DNA of 64,000 bases, from contig NZ_JANUGU010000001.1 in the NCBI RefSeq assembly GCF_024753145.1, positions 682,001 through 746,000 of the forward strand, read 5' to 3'. Below are positions 46,153 through 54,914 of this stretch, one piece after another (position 1 is the stretch's first letter; each line of letters starts with the position of its first letter). The translations under genes and the position numbers were made by a program. The stretch is from Massilia terrae. GTDB taxonomy: Bacteria; Pseudomonadota; Gammaproteobacteria; Burkholderiales; Burkholderiaceae_D. The notes beneath the pieces were generated by a model. The model saw nothing but the letters and a program-made list of their open reading frames with translations. It made no database searches and was not told the origin of the DNA.

Positions 46153-48642
46153 TTATTGCTGGCTTGGCGGCTGCTGCTGCGGTTGCGCGGGCGAGCTCGC
46201 AGGCGCAGCGGCGGGAGCCGGTTGCGCCGCTTCAGCCGCCTTGGCTTGCGCGGCCGCCTTGGCTTGCACATCCTTCTCCATCTGCTGCTGGCTCTGCACC
46301 ATGCGCATCGCGTTCTTTGCCGCTTCGCTGTCCATGTTCACACCCGCCGACTGCAGCGCGTTGCGCACCGCATCGTTGCCGGTTGTACCGCCGAAGGTGT
46401 AGCGCAGGCCGACGTACAGCCGGCGCTGGTGCACGCGGGTGTCGGTGCGGTCGAGCAGGGTGTCGGTCGAGACGCGGAACTTCTGGTCGGTCGAACGCAG
46501 CAGGTCGTTGGCGCGCACGTTCAGCGACAGGCGCGGGCTGTACTTGTGTTCATACGCCAGGTTGAACATGCCGAAGGGCTCGCGATAACCCTCGCCCGAC
46601 AGCAACCTGCCCTGGTGGAAGGTCATGAAGGTCAGCACGTCCGTCGGGGTGACCTGCCACTGGCCGCCGCCCTGCAGTTGCAGCGACGGGGTGCGGCGCT
46701 TCTGGCCCGTCAGGCCGAGCGTGCTCACGCTGTCCTGCTCGATGAAGCCGTAGTTACCGTTGAACATGAAGCGAATGTTCGGCAGGGCATAGCCCGACAC
46801 CTTCATGCCCGGCGGGATCATGCCCATGAGCGAGAACTCGATGCCGCCCGAACGGCGGTCACCCAGGTTTTCCTTCGTGGTCAGCAGCTGGCTGTCGTTG
46901 AGGAAGACGCGGCGGTCGGTGATCACATCGCCTTCGCGGCGCAGGTAGCCGCGCACGCTGACCGGCATCAGGCCCTTGATCTTGGTCTCGTAGCCCAGTT
47001 CCAGCGAATGCAGCTTGACCGGGTGCAGGCGCGGATTGCCCGAGCTGACGTAGTAATCGTTGGCGTAGTTGACGAACGGATTCAGGTCGCCCGCGTTCGG
47101 CCGCGAGATGCGGTCAGCGTAGGACAGGCGCAGGTTGGTGTTCGGGTCCAGCTTGTGCGTCAGGAACAGGCTGGGCAGGTAGTTGGTGTACTGGTTACTG
47201 GCCTGGATCGCGGTCGTCACCTGATTCAGGTCGAGGTCGGTGTGCTCGACCCGCAGGCCGCTCTTGAAGGACCACTCCTTGTTGATCGGCATCTCGTAGG
47301 TGCCGTAGGCGGCCAGCACGGTCTGGTCCAGCTGGAACAGGTTGGTGCGGCGGCTGTCGAGGCTGCCGTTGTCGAGGAAGAGGTAGCGGTTGTCGAAGGT
47401 CTGGCTGGTCTTCTGCCAGCGGCCGCCGGCGGTCAGCAGGCCCGGGCCGACCGGGCTGCTGTAATCGCTGCTCAGGTCGGTCATGCGGACCCGGGTCTCG
47501 CCGTTTTGCGCGTAGTTGCGCAGGGTCGGGGCGCCGGTGGCGGGCATCAGCACCGGCTCGTAGACGGTGCCGGTGTCATTGGTGTTGTTGTTGGACGAGT
47601 GGCGCAGGTCGACCTTGAGCGACTCGCCATCGGTAGGGTAGCGGCGTTCCCAGCCGGTCACGAACTCGTGGTTGAGTGCGTCGCCCGAGGTCTTGCGGCG
47701 CGTGAAGTAATCGACCACCGGCGACTGGCCGGTGCGGAAATCGGTGAAGTGTTCGCTCTGGCTCGCGTCGTTGCCGCGCTTGCTGAACGAGACGGAACCG
47801 GTGACGGTGTCGGTCTCGCTGTAGTTGTAGCGGCCGCCCACGCCGGCCTGCAGGAAGTCCTGGATGCCGTGGCGGTGCACGTCTTGCGTCAGGCGGCTGA
47901 CGGCCTTGGTGACCGGATCGATGCGGTCGCGCTCTTCGTCGGTATCGGTGTCGTTGCCGTCGCGGCGCACGTTCAGGGTGCCGTTCACCGATGCGTAGCC
48001 GGAGCTGTAGCTGCCGTTGGCAAAGGCGTTGTGTCGGCCGCCGGGGCCGACGTTGCCGGCCACACTGCCGTTGCCGCCCGGCTTGGTGTAGCGGCGCGAG
48101 ATCAGGTTCAGGATGGGACCGCCACCGGCTTCGTTGCCGAATTCGGCGCCAGGGTTATTGATCACCTGCACCGATTCGTAGTTCTCGGCCGGCAGGGCAT
48201 TGATGGCGGCGGCGCGGTTGTCGCCTTGCAGCTGGGCGGTGGGCTTGCCGTCGACCAGCACCGTGACGCGCTCGCTGCCGCGCAGGCGCACCGTGCCGTT
48301 CGGGTCCACGTTCACCGAGGGCACGTTGTTGAGTACGTCGCCGATCGACGCGCCGGCGGTGCTGGCGTCGTTCTTGATGTCGTAGACCTGGCGGTCGACG
48401 CGGTTGGTCTGGCGCTCACTGACCACGGTGATGGTCGGCGTCGTCTGGCTTGCCGGCTGCGCCGGCTCCGCTGCCTTGGCTTTCTCATCGGCTTTGATTG
48501 CGGGTTTGACGGTGGGGTCAGCAGGCTTTTCGCTGCCAGGCGAGGTTTGCGCGTTGGCGCTCAGGCTGAAGACCAACAGGGCGATCGCAGCAGGAATGGC
48601 CTTGCAAGCGAATGGAAATTTGGCGGCAGTGTTACTCGACAT
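46153..48642 (-). CDS. TonB-dependent outer-membrane receptor with unusual C-terminal tail
   Basis: The 829-residue protein has a signal peptide (cleavage near residue 31, after ANA), a charged linker of about 40 residues (KPADPTVKPAIKADEKAKAAE), a plug domain (IGDVLNNVPSVNVDPNG, RLRGSERVTVLVDGKP), and a large beta-barrel of the outer-membrane-protein-beta-barrel-family type. The last barrel strand ends at about residue 750 (LYVGLRYTF). A further 79 residues follow, helical then rich in Ala, Gln and Pro, ending PPSQQ, so the protein lacks the usual terminal aromatic. The ligand is unknown. AGGT lies just before the start. Confidence 0.9.
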   Translation of the reverse strand: MSSNTAAKFPFACKAIPAAIALLVFSLSANAQTSPGSEKPADPTVKPAIKADEKAKAAEPAQPASQTTPTITVVSERQTNRVDRQVYDIKNDASTAGASIGDVLNNVPSVNVDPNGTVRLRGSERVTVLVDGKPTAQLQGDNRAAAINALPAENYESVQVINNPGAEFGNEAGGGPILNLISRRYTKPGGNGSVAGNVGPGGRHNAFANGSYSSGYASVNGTLNVRRDGNDTDTDEERDRIDPVTKAVSRLTQDVHRHGIQDFLQAGVGGRYNYSETDTVTGSVSFSKRGNDASQSEHFTDFRTGQSPVVDYFTRRKTSGDALNHEFVTGWERRYPTDGESLKVDLRHSSNNNTNDTGTVYEPVLMPATGAPTLRNYAQNGETRVRMTDLSSDYSSPVGPGLLTAGGRWQKTSQTFDNRYLFLDNGSLDSRRTNLFQLDQTVLAAYGTYEMPINKEWSFKSGLRVEHTDLDLNQVTTAIQASNQYTNYLPSLFLTHKLDPNTNLRLSYADRISRPNAGDLNPFVNYANDYYVSSGNPRLHPVKLHSLELGYETKIKGLMPVSVRGYLRREGDVITDRRVFLNDSQLLTTKENLGDRRSGGIEFSLMGMIPPGMKVSGYALPNIRFMFNGNYGFIEQDSVSTLGLTGQKRRTPSLQLQGGGQWQVTPTDVLTFMTFHQGRLLSGEGYREPFGMFNLAYEHKYSPRLSLNVRANDLLRSTDQKFRVSTDTLLDRTDTRVHQRRLYVGLRYTFGGTTGNDAVRNALQSAGVNMDSEAAKNAMRMVQSQQQMEKDVQAKAAAQAKAAEAAQPAPAAAPASSPAQPQQQPPSQQ

Positions 48643-48804
48643 ATTTACCTGGATTGAGGATTAAGAAGCAAAAAAATTAACGGACGGAAAGTATCACTTT
48701 TCGTACGTACAATCCAGAGTTGATGCGACCAATTGACGGGAAAGTGGAGCGAAATGCAGGAATGGGGGAATGGGGCGAGGGCGTAATTGATGCCCGGCCT
48801 GTGT

Positions 48805-48834
48805 GCCCCTCGTTCCGAATAACGAGCGAGGGGC
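48805..48834. terminator. Hairpin downstream of the orphan gene
   Basis: GCCCCTCG pairs with CGAGGGGC (8 bp), with a competing CTCGTT/AACGAG inside. No clear T-run on either strand, so a terminator is only possible. Confidence 0.35.
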
Positions 48835-48850
48835 TTGGGTCATGAGCCAT

Positions 48851-49297
48851 TCACATGCGCTTAGTTCGCTGCGTACGAAGCGATACGGCGGTCCTCCACA
48901 ATGTCGTATTTGGAAAAAGCACCCAGATTACCTTCCAAGCATTGCGACGTACGCCTCCCACACAATTTGCAAATTGGCTTGGTGACGATACCGCGCCTTT
49001 GTAAATTAGCTGGTCATCCTCGACAAGGCTGTAAAAATTCTTTCCGTTGAAACTGGTCCGTAATAAGGTGCCATTTGGAAGAAACAACTGCTTCCATTGA
49101 TGCCCCTTGATGACAGGTCGGCCGAACGCTTCGGGCTCATTTCGCGCTAACCACTCGTGAATGGCCGCAGCGCCGATCTCCCAGATCTCTTTCCTGTAGC
49201 CGGTTTTGGCAGAGGCGACTAAAAGTTGTTGGTAGGTTTCCAGGGAAATTGGAAGGGTTAGCTCGGGTACAGGTAGGCTGGCAGTGTTTGTTTTCAT
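48851..49297 (-). CDS. Orphan protein with a DUF4357/RAMA-like C-terminal domain
   Basis: The 148-residue protein has AGGACT before its start. The N-terminal half resembles a ribbon-helix-helix or helical domain (ISLETYQQLLVASAKTG). The C-terminal half has the pattern I associate with DUF4357/RAMA domains: LPNGTLLR, a Tyr/Leu core, AVSSPSQFANCVGG, then RNAWKVIWV. Those domains are often attached to restriction or methylation proteins. The neighbouring DNA is AT-richer than the rest of the window, so transfer is likely. The last 20 residues are basic and of unclear fit. No partner gene is adjacent. Confidence 0.55.
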   Translation of the reverse strand: MKTNTASLPVPELTLPISLETYQQLLVASAKTGYRKEIWEIGAAAIHEWLARNEPEAFGRPVIKGHQWKQLFLPNGTLLRTSFNGKNFYSLVEDDQLIYKGAVSSPSQFANCVGGVRRNAWKVIWVLFPNTTLWRTAVSLRTQRTKRM

Positions 49298-49826
49298 GGA
49301 GTCCTCGATTTATGGTCTTCTTTCTCGATGCCGCCCGATTCGCGGACGACGACACACGTTTTCCACGCGAAAAACAACGCTTTGCCGCCGATTCACTTCG
49401 ACCAGACGACGTTTTTTACTGAAACCGTTGCGATTTCAGGTGACACAAGTTTTAGACACTAGCGTGCGGATATCGTTCAATTTCATAGGCAATTCGGCCA
49501 ATTGCGTCATCCGGGAATGCACATTCGTAGTCGATTCGGAACGGTGAGTATGAAGATCGGGCCTAAACGTGATCAACTGGTGAATATCGCGAGGACAGGC
49601 TTTGGAGACCCTGCCCACCCGCGCCCCGTTACCGTCGGTCGCTTCGTTTGCAAAAAAACAATTACCCTGTTGACTATCCGCCAAAAAGGGATACACTGCC
49701 AGCATCAAGTTGTTTGAACAAAAAGACCATAAAAAGCGTATTACAACGTAGCGAGGACCCTCGTTACCCGGGCCGGGTTGCGGGGGTTTTGTCTTTTGAG
49801 CGGGTTTCGACTTGGGGGAGGTTGCG
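49298..49826. other. AT-richer non-coding stretch of 529 bases
   Basis: No convincing gene is visible: open frames here lack ribosome-binding sites and recognisable domains. The region is AT-richer than its neighbours and, with the orphan gene at 48851, makes an islet of about 1.1 kb. Its right end holds the promoter at 49670-49697. Confidence 0.55.
49670..49697 (+). promoter_or_regulatory. Sigma-70 promoter of the NfeD-SPFH operon
   Basis: TTGACT (49670-49675) and TACACT (49692-49697) are 16 bases apart, about 130 bases before the NfeD start. A TTGTTTGAACAA palindrome lies some 10 bases after the -10 box. Confidence 0.55.
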
Positions 49827-50249
49827 ATGCAGGAATGGATGAACTGGCTGGTCGCCGCGGGCGTGCTGGTGATCCTTGAGCTGTTCACGGGCACTTTCTA
49901 TTTGCTGATGATCGCGATCGGCCTGGCCTTTGGGGCGCTGGCCGCGCTGGCCGGGTTTTCCGGGCCGCTGCAGGCGATCGCGGCCGCCATCGTCGGCGTG
50001 ATCGCCACCGGACTGCTGCACCGCAGCCGCTTCGGCAAGCCGGCGCGCAGCAACTCGGCCCGCGACCAGAACGTGAACATGGACATCGGCCAGCGCGTCC
50101 AGGTGCCGGGCTGGGAGGACGGCAAGGCGCGCGTGCTGTACCGCGGCGCGCTGTGGGACATCGAGCTGGGGCAGGGCGCCACGCCGCAGGCCGGGGAATT
50201 CAAGATCGTCGAGGTGCAGGGCAGCCGTCTGATCGTCTCGAATGCATAA
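49827..50249 (+). CDS. NfeD-like membrane protein
   Basis: The 140-residue protein has two hydrophobic stretches (about residues 8-30 and 33-60, WLVAAGVLVILELFTGTFYL is in the first) and a C-terminal OB-fold domain (GKARVLYRGALWDIEL). This matches short NfeD1b-type proteins that partner with SPFH/stomatin proteins. The SPFH gene follows 33 bases later, which supports the call. Start ATG 49827 lies behind GGGGGAGG. Confidence 0.88.
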   Translation: MQEWMNWLVAAGVLVILELFTGTFYLLMIAIGLAFGALAALAGFSGPLQAIAAAIVGVIATGLLHRSRFGKPARSNSARDQNVNMDIGQRVQVPGWEDGKARVLYRGALWDIELGQGATPQAGEFKIVEVQGSRLIVSNA

Positions 50250-50282
50250 GAAAAACTAATTCATCCAAAACAAGGACACATC

Positions 50283-51194
50283 ATGTTCGGAACAGTTGCG
50301 CTCGTCATCCTCATCATTGCGCTTGTCTTCGTCATCAAGACCATCAACGTGGTGCCGCAGCAGCACGCGTGGGTGGTCGAGCGGCTTGGCAAATACCATG
50401 CGACGCTGGGGCCAGGCCTGAATATCGTGGTGCCGTTCGTCGACCGCATCGCCTACAAGCACGTGCTGAAAGAGATCCCGCTGGACGTGCCGCCACAGGT
50501 CTGCATCACCAAGGACAACACCCAGCTGCAGGTGGACGGCATCCTGTACTTCCAGGTGACCGATCCGATGCGCGCGTCGTACGGCGCGTCGAACTACATC
50601 CAGGCGATCACGCAGCTGGCGCAGACCACGCTGCGCTCGGTAATCGGCCGCATGGAGCTGGACAAGACCTTTGAAGAGCGCGATCACATCAACACCGCGA
50701 TCGTCAACGCGATCGACGAGTCGGCTTCGAACTGGGGCGTGAAGGTGCTGCGCTATGAGATCAAGGACCTGACGCCGCCGGCCGAGATCCTGCACGCGAT
50801 GCAGGCGCAGATCACGGCGGAGCGCGAGAAGCGTGCGCGCATCGCGGCGTCGGAAGGCCGGCGCCAGGAGCAGATCAATATCGCGGACGGCGAGAAGAAC
50901 GCCGCGATCGCGCGCTCCGAGGGCGAGAAGCAGGCCGCGATCAACCGCGCACAGGGTGAAGCTGCCGCCATCGTCGCGCTGGCCGATGCAAGCGCCACCG
51001 CGCTGCGCCAGGTGGGCGGCGCGATCCGCGAGCCGGGCGGCATGGACGCGGTGAACCTGCGGGTGGCGGAGGAATATGTGACTGCCTTCGGGAATCTTGC
51101 CAAGACCAACAATTCGGTGATCGTCCCGGCGAACATGGGCGACATGGGGTCGCTGATCGCGGGTGCGCTCACGATCGTCAAATCGCAGAAGTGA
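50283..51194 (+). CDS. SPFH/Band 7 protein, stomatin/paraslipin type (QmcA-like)
   Basis: The 303-residue protein has one N-terminal membrane segment (about residues 3-20), an SPFH domain (VPQQHAWVVERLGKYHATLGPG, then LDVPPQVCITKDN), and a C-terminal helical part rich in Ala, Glu and Gln that mediates oligomerisation (RIAASEGRRQEQINIADGEK). These proteins organise membrane microdomains and interact with proteases. It is in an operon with NfeD. Confidence 0.92.
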   Translation: MFGTVALVILIIALVFVIKTINVVPQQHAWVVERLGKYHATLGPGLNIVVPFVDRIAYKHVLKEIPLDVPPQVCITKDNTQLQVDGILYFQVTDPMRASYGASNYIQAITQLAQTTLRSVIGRMELDKTFEERDHINTAIVNAIDESASNWGVKVLRYEIKDLTPPAEILHAMQAQITAEREKRARIAASEGRRQEQINIADGEKNAAIARSEGEKQAAINRAQGEAAAIVALADASATALRQVGGAIREPGGMDAVNLRVAEEYVTAFGNLAKTNNSVIVPANMGDMGSLIAGALTIVKSQK

Positions 51195-51233
51195 GGCGTG
51201 GAGGCGTGCTGACGCGCGCCGGCTGTTTTTCGA

Positions 51234-51599
51234 ATGACTCAACAACGTATCCTGATCGCAATCCTGCTCGTCATGCTGCTAGCTGGCGGGCTGGACGCTA
51301 CTTTCAACGCGCGCGGCGAGTCATTGCCGCTGGCGCTGACGGCGCCGCTGACGCTGGCGATCAACTTCCTTTGCTTTCTCTGGTATCGGCGCGATAGCGA
51401 TGTGGTGGGCTATCGGCGGTCGCCGTGGTTGAACGTGTGCGTCATCCTGCTGGTGTTTATCGGGATTCCTTACTATCTGCTGCGCAGCAGGGAGCAGGGG
51501 CGCAAGCTGCTTGCGCTGGCGAAGTGCCTGGGGTTCGGGGTGCTGATGGTGCTGGCGGATGCGGTGGGGATGGTGCTGAGTGGGCATCCGATATCCTGA
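51234..51599 (+). CDS. Small membrane protein of unknown function
   Basis: The 121-residue protein has about four hydrophobic segments (residues 6-23, 32-50, 65-83 and 95-116) and no recognisable domain. There is no clear Shine-Dalgarno sequence close to the start. It lies 39 bases after the SPFH gene and may belong to that operon. Confidence 0.6.
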   Translation: MTQQRILIAILLVMLLAGGLDATFNARGESLPLALTAPLTLAINFLCFLWYRRDSDVVGYRRSPWLNVCVILLVFIGIPYYLLRSREQGRKLLALAKCLGFGVLMVLADAVGMVLSGHPIS

Positions 51600-51684
51600 T
51601 CTGATGCGCGCATTAGTGTTTAAGCATCGCTAAAGAATCCCCGCGTATAAAGACATCCACAACAACTCAACGGTGGAGTCTTCA

Positions 51685-52350
51685 ATGAAAAACTGGGTCC
51701 GCGACAACAAGGGATTCCTGGCGTTCCTGTTACTGATCGGCGTGTTCCGTTCCGCGGTGGCGGAGCTGAATGCGGTGCCGTCCGGTTCGATGCGGCCCAA
51801 CCTGCTCGAGGGCGATGTGATCCTCGTGAACCGCACCGCCTACAATCTCAAAGTGCCGCTGACCGACGTGGTGCTGGCGCGCCTGGGCGATCCCGCGCGC
51901 GGCGACGTGGTCACCTTCAATTCGCCGCAGGACGGCACCCGCCTCGTGAAACGCCTGATCGCGCTGCCCGGCGACGTGGTCGAGATGCGCAACGAGCGCC
52001 TGGTCATCAATGGCAAGCCGGTCGATTTGGCGGTGCAGGGCATGATGCGCGAACCGGCCGGCGGCGGCACCGTCGACGCAGTGCGGCTCGACGAAACGCT
52101 GGCCGGCCGCCACCACAGCATCCAGCTGCTGCCCGAGGTCGATGCGCGACGCAACTTCGGGCCGATCACCGTGCCGCGCGACCAGTACCTTTTCCTCGGC
52201 GATAACCGCGACAACAGCAAGGACTCGCGCTACATCGGGCTGGTCCGGCGCGACCTGCTGGTCGGACGCGCCGAACGGGTGGTGGTGTCGGCTGACTACC
52301 TGGGCAACTGGATGCCGCGGCCGGACCGCTTCGGCCTGTCGCTGCGCTGA
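51685..52350 (+). CDS. Signal peptidase I family protein, short form
   Basis: Signal peptidase I cuts signal peptides from exported proteins. From ATG 51685 the protein has 221 residues, behind GGAG. It has one N-terminal membrane segment (about 10-27), the catalytic Ser35 in VPSGSM, the general-base Lys90 in LVKRLIALPGD, and GDNRDNSKDSRYIG. It is shorter than the main LepB of proteobacteria and lacks the second membrane segment. The usual lepA partner is absent here, so it is probably a second, specialised peptidase. Confidence 0.9.
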   Translation: MKNWVRDNKGFLAFLLLIGVFRSAVAELNAVPSGSMRPNLLEGDVILVNRTAYNLKVPLTDVVLARLGDPARGDVVTFNSPQDGTRLVKRLIALPGDVVEMRNERLVINGKPVDLAVQGMMREPAGGGTVDAVRLDETLAGRHHSIQLLPEVDARRNFGPITVPRDQYLFLGDNRDNSKDSRYIGLVRRDLLVGRAERVVVSADYLGNWMPRPDRFGLSLR

Positions 52351-52352
52351 CC

Positions 52353-53429
52353 TTACTTGCCCTTGGGCGCGACATCCAGGCGCCCGTACAGCCCGTCGGC
52401 CTCGCCGTTCGGGCCGGAGGCGAAGAACAGGGTGTTGGTCGGCTGGTCCTGCAGCCCGTTGCCGAAAGCGATGCCCCACAGGCCGTCGATCTGGATCGGC
52501 TTGCGGTTCGGGCCTTGCAGCCGGCCTTTCCATTCGCCGCTGTCGATATCGTAGGCGTTGATCTTACCATCGCCGAAATTCCCCACCAGCAGGCGGTTGG
52601 CGAAGCGCCCGAAGCTGGCCGGCGCCAGCGCCATGCCCCACGGCGCATTCAGGTCGCCGCGCGAGACCAGGCGCCGCACCAGCCGGCCTTCCGGATCGTA
52701 GACGTCGACGAAGCCGAAGCCCATGCCCTTGACGTCGTCGTGCCGCGCCGCGTCCTGCTTGGCATAGCTGACGTAGATGTCGCCGCCGATATTCTGGATG
52801 CCGAAGGGCGCATAGCCGTGCGGGATCGCGTGGTCGGCGAAGGCGCCGGCCAGCAGGACCGGATTGAAGGCGCCATCGAACACGTCGACCCTGGCGTTGT
52901 GGAAGTCGGCCGCGTACAGGCGCGCGCCGTTGCCGGTGGCGCTCACGGTGATGCCCTTGTAGACCGCACCGTCGTTGCCGGCGACGCGCAGCGCATGCGT
53001 GGCGTCGACATTCGGCGCCCAGGCCGAGATGACGCCATCCTCGCTGGCGAACATGAAGCGCGCCGGGCCGGAGAGCTTGCCTTGCGTGACCACGAACTCC
53101 GCGCCGCCGTAGAAGGTGATGCCGGTCGGCGTTCCCGTCGCGCCCGCGGTCGCGGCCGGGATCGTGACCACCAGCGACTGCTTGTTGCCGTCGCCGTCGT
53201 ACAGCGTGGCGACGCCTGTGCCGTTGTCCGCCACCCAGGCAAATCCGAAGGGATTGAAGGCCACGCCCCATGAATTGACCAGCTGCGGGTCGTGGTGTTC
53301 GGCCGGGATCGCGGGGATGTCGGACACGAGGTTGCGTTGGAGGTAGTGACCGTGGGTCGCGCAGCCGGCGGTTGCGGCGAGCGCGGCGAAACCCAGCACT
53401 GCGGCCAGGCGGTGCATGATGATGTTCAT
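52353..53429 (-). CDS. TIGR03118-family lipoprotein, beta-propeller-like
   Basis: The 358-residue protein has a lipoprotein signal peptide with lipobox-like ATAGC near residues 19-23. The body is a run of repeats of the NHL/SMP-30 propeller type (VNSWGVAFNPFGFAWVADNGTG; APFGIQNIGGDIYVSYA; APWGMALAPASFGRFANRLLVGN). It fits TIGR03118, a family that often carries a PEP-CTERM sorting tail; here a lipobox appears instead and no such tail is present. Function unknown. Start supported by GGAG. Confidence 0.82.
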   Translation of the reverse strand: MNIIMHRLAAVLGFAALAATAGCATHGHYLQRNLVSDIPAIPAEHHDPQLVNSWGVAFNPFGFAWVADNGTGVATLYDGDGNKQSLVVTIPAATAGATGTPTGITFYGGAEFVVTQGKLSGPARFMFASEDGVISAWAPNVDATHALRVAGNDGAVYKGITVSATGNGARLYAADFHNARVDVFDGAFNPVLLAGAFADHAIPHGYAPFGIQNIGGDIYVSYAKQDAARHDDVKGMGFGFVDVYDPEGRLVRRLVSRGDLNAPWGMALAPASFGRFANRLLVGNFGDGKINAYDIDSGEWKGRLQGPNRKPIQIDGLWGIAFGNGLQDQPTNTLFFASGPNGEADGLYGRLDVAPKGK

Positions 53430-53608
53430 GGTTAACTCTCCTGCAGAGGTCGTTGAACAGGCACAGCAGTACCGATCATGCGACGGGCCATGCGGGACGC
53501 ATTGACGCGGCCTAAAGCGGGCTCGTGTAAATACGTCGAAAAGCGGCTACAATCGCGGCCCGTGCGCCCGTATTGCAGGGCCGGAAATTACAGAAAAAGG
53601 CGGTTGGG

Positions 53609-54817
53609 ATGGATCGAGCGTTGACGGTGGTATTGGCGTGCCTGGGCATGGTGGGCGCGTTGGCGATCGACACCTATTTGCCCTCGATGCCGGCGATCGG
53701 CCGCGTGTTCGAGGTGGGACCCGTGGCGGTGCAGCAGACGCTCAGCGTGTTCATCTTCTGCTTCGCGTTCATGATGCTGTTCTACGGCACCTTGTCGGAT
53801 TCCTTCGGGCGCCGGCCGGTGCTGCTGGGCGCGCTGGCGCTGTATGTGCTGGCTTCGGCCGGCGCCGCGCTGGCGCCCAGTTTCGGCTGGCTGCTGGCGT
53901 GCCGCGCGCTGCAGGGGCTGGCGGCGGGATCGGGCTCGGTGATCGGGCAGGCCATCGTGCAGGACCGCTTCTCCGGCGCCAAGGCGCAGAAGATGATGTC
54001 GCACATCATGATGGTGTTCGGCCTCGCGCCCGCGATCGCGCCGATTCTCGGCGGCGCCCTGGACGTGCACTTCGGCTGGCGCTCGACCTTCGTGTTCCTT
54101 TCCGTGTTCGGTGCCTTGATGATCGTGCTGTGCTTAAAGATGCTGCCGGAAAGCCTGCCGGCCGAGAAGCGGCATGCCTTCCATCCGGTGGTGATCGCGC
54201 GCAATTACCTGATGGTGTTGAAGCACACGCGCTTCCTTTTGCTGTCGCTGTCGGTGGGGCTGGCGTTTGGCGGGCTGTCGCTGTACATCGGGGCGGCGGC
54301 CAACTTTGTGATGGAAATCCTGCACCTGCCGGAGACGGCGTTCGCGTGGCTGTTCATTCCGCTGATCGGCGGTTCGGTGATCGGGTCGGCGTGGAGCGGC
54401 AAGCGCAGCGGCACTTATGCGCCTGCAACGATGAAATGGGTCGGCTATGGCTGCATGGCGCTGGCCTGCGTGCTCAATGTCGGCTACACGGCTTTGTTCA
54501 CGCCGGAGATTCCGTGGGCGGTGCTGCCGCTGGCGGTGTTCACGTTCGGGCTGGCGGTGGCGGCGCCGGCCTTGCAAGTGGGCACGCTCGGCTTGTTCCC
54601 CCATCACCGCGGGCTGGCGGCGTCGATGCTGTCGTTCATCCAGATGATGTCGTTCGCGCTGGTGTCGGGGCTGGTCGCGCCGATGCTGTTCGGCAGCGCG
54701 TTCAAGCTGGCGTGCGGGGTGACGGTGGGGCTGGTGCTCAGTTTCTGTTCGTGGCGAGTCAGCTTGCGCTTGGCCGAAGCGAGCCAGGAAGTAAAGCCAG
54801 CCTTGGAAGCAAACTAA
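53609..54817 (+). CDS. MFS drug exporter, Bcr/CflA family
   Basis: The 402-residue protein from ATG 53609 has 12 predicted membrane segments, the MFS motif A-like GTLSDSFGRRPVLL after TM2, and the drug-exporter motif near TM1 (AIDTYLPSMPAIGR) typical of Bcr/CflA multidrug exporters. A TACAAT box lies at 53548-53553. The substrate is not readable from sequence. Confidence 0.93.
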   Translation: MDRALTVVLACLGMVGALAIDTYLPSMPAIGRVFEVGPVAVQQTLSVFIFCFAFMMLFYGTLSDSFGRRPVLLGALALYVLASAGAALAPSFGWLLACRALQGLAAGSGSVIGQAIVQDRFSGAKAQKMMSHIMMVFGLAPAIAPILGGALDVHFGWRSTFVFLSVFGALMIVLCLKMLPESLPAEKRHAFHPVVIARNYLMVLKHTRFLLLSLSVGLAFGGLSLYIGAAANFVMEILHLPETAFAWLFIPLIGGSVIGSAWSGKRSGTYAPATMKWVGYGCMALACVLNVGYTALFTPEIPWAVLPLAVFTFGLAVAAPALQVGTLGLFPHHRGLAASMLSFIQMMSFALVSGLVAPMLFGSAFKLACGVTVGLVLSFCSWRVSLRLAEASQEVKPALEAN

Positions 54818-54820
54818 AAA

Positions 54821-54906
54821 ACCGTCGCCCCGGCGAAGGCCGGGGCCCATGCTGAGTGTGCGACGGAGCATACGTTCCATGGGTCCCGGCTTCCGCCGGG
54901 ACGACT
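54821..54906. repeat. Inverted pair of REP-like palindromes, family B
   Basis: CGTCGCCCCGGCGAAGGCCGGGGC, then CCATGCTGA, and the inverted CCATGGGTCCCGGCTTCCGCCGGGACGAC. It lies between the convergent stops of the MFS gene and smpB. Confidence 0.85.
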
Positions 54907-54914
54907 TGCATAAG

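Noticed and set aside
46156..48657. Long antisense open frame opposite the TonB receptor
   Set aside because: The receptor has a signal peptide, plug and barrel motifs on the minus strand; the plus-strand frame has no domain or ribosome-binding site.
48803..48985. Short plus-strand open frame near the orphan gene
   Set aside because: It runs antisense to the end of the DUF4357-like gene and has no supporting signal.
49284..49547. Open frame in the AT-richer stretch, plus strand
   Set aside because: It overlaps the start of the orphan gene, has no ribosome-binding site and its Arg/Phe/Ser-rich product matches no known family.
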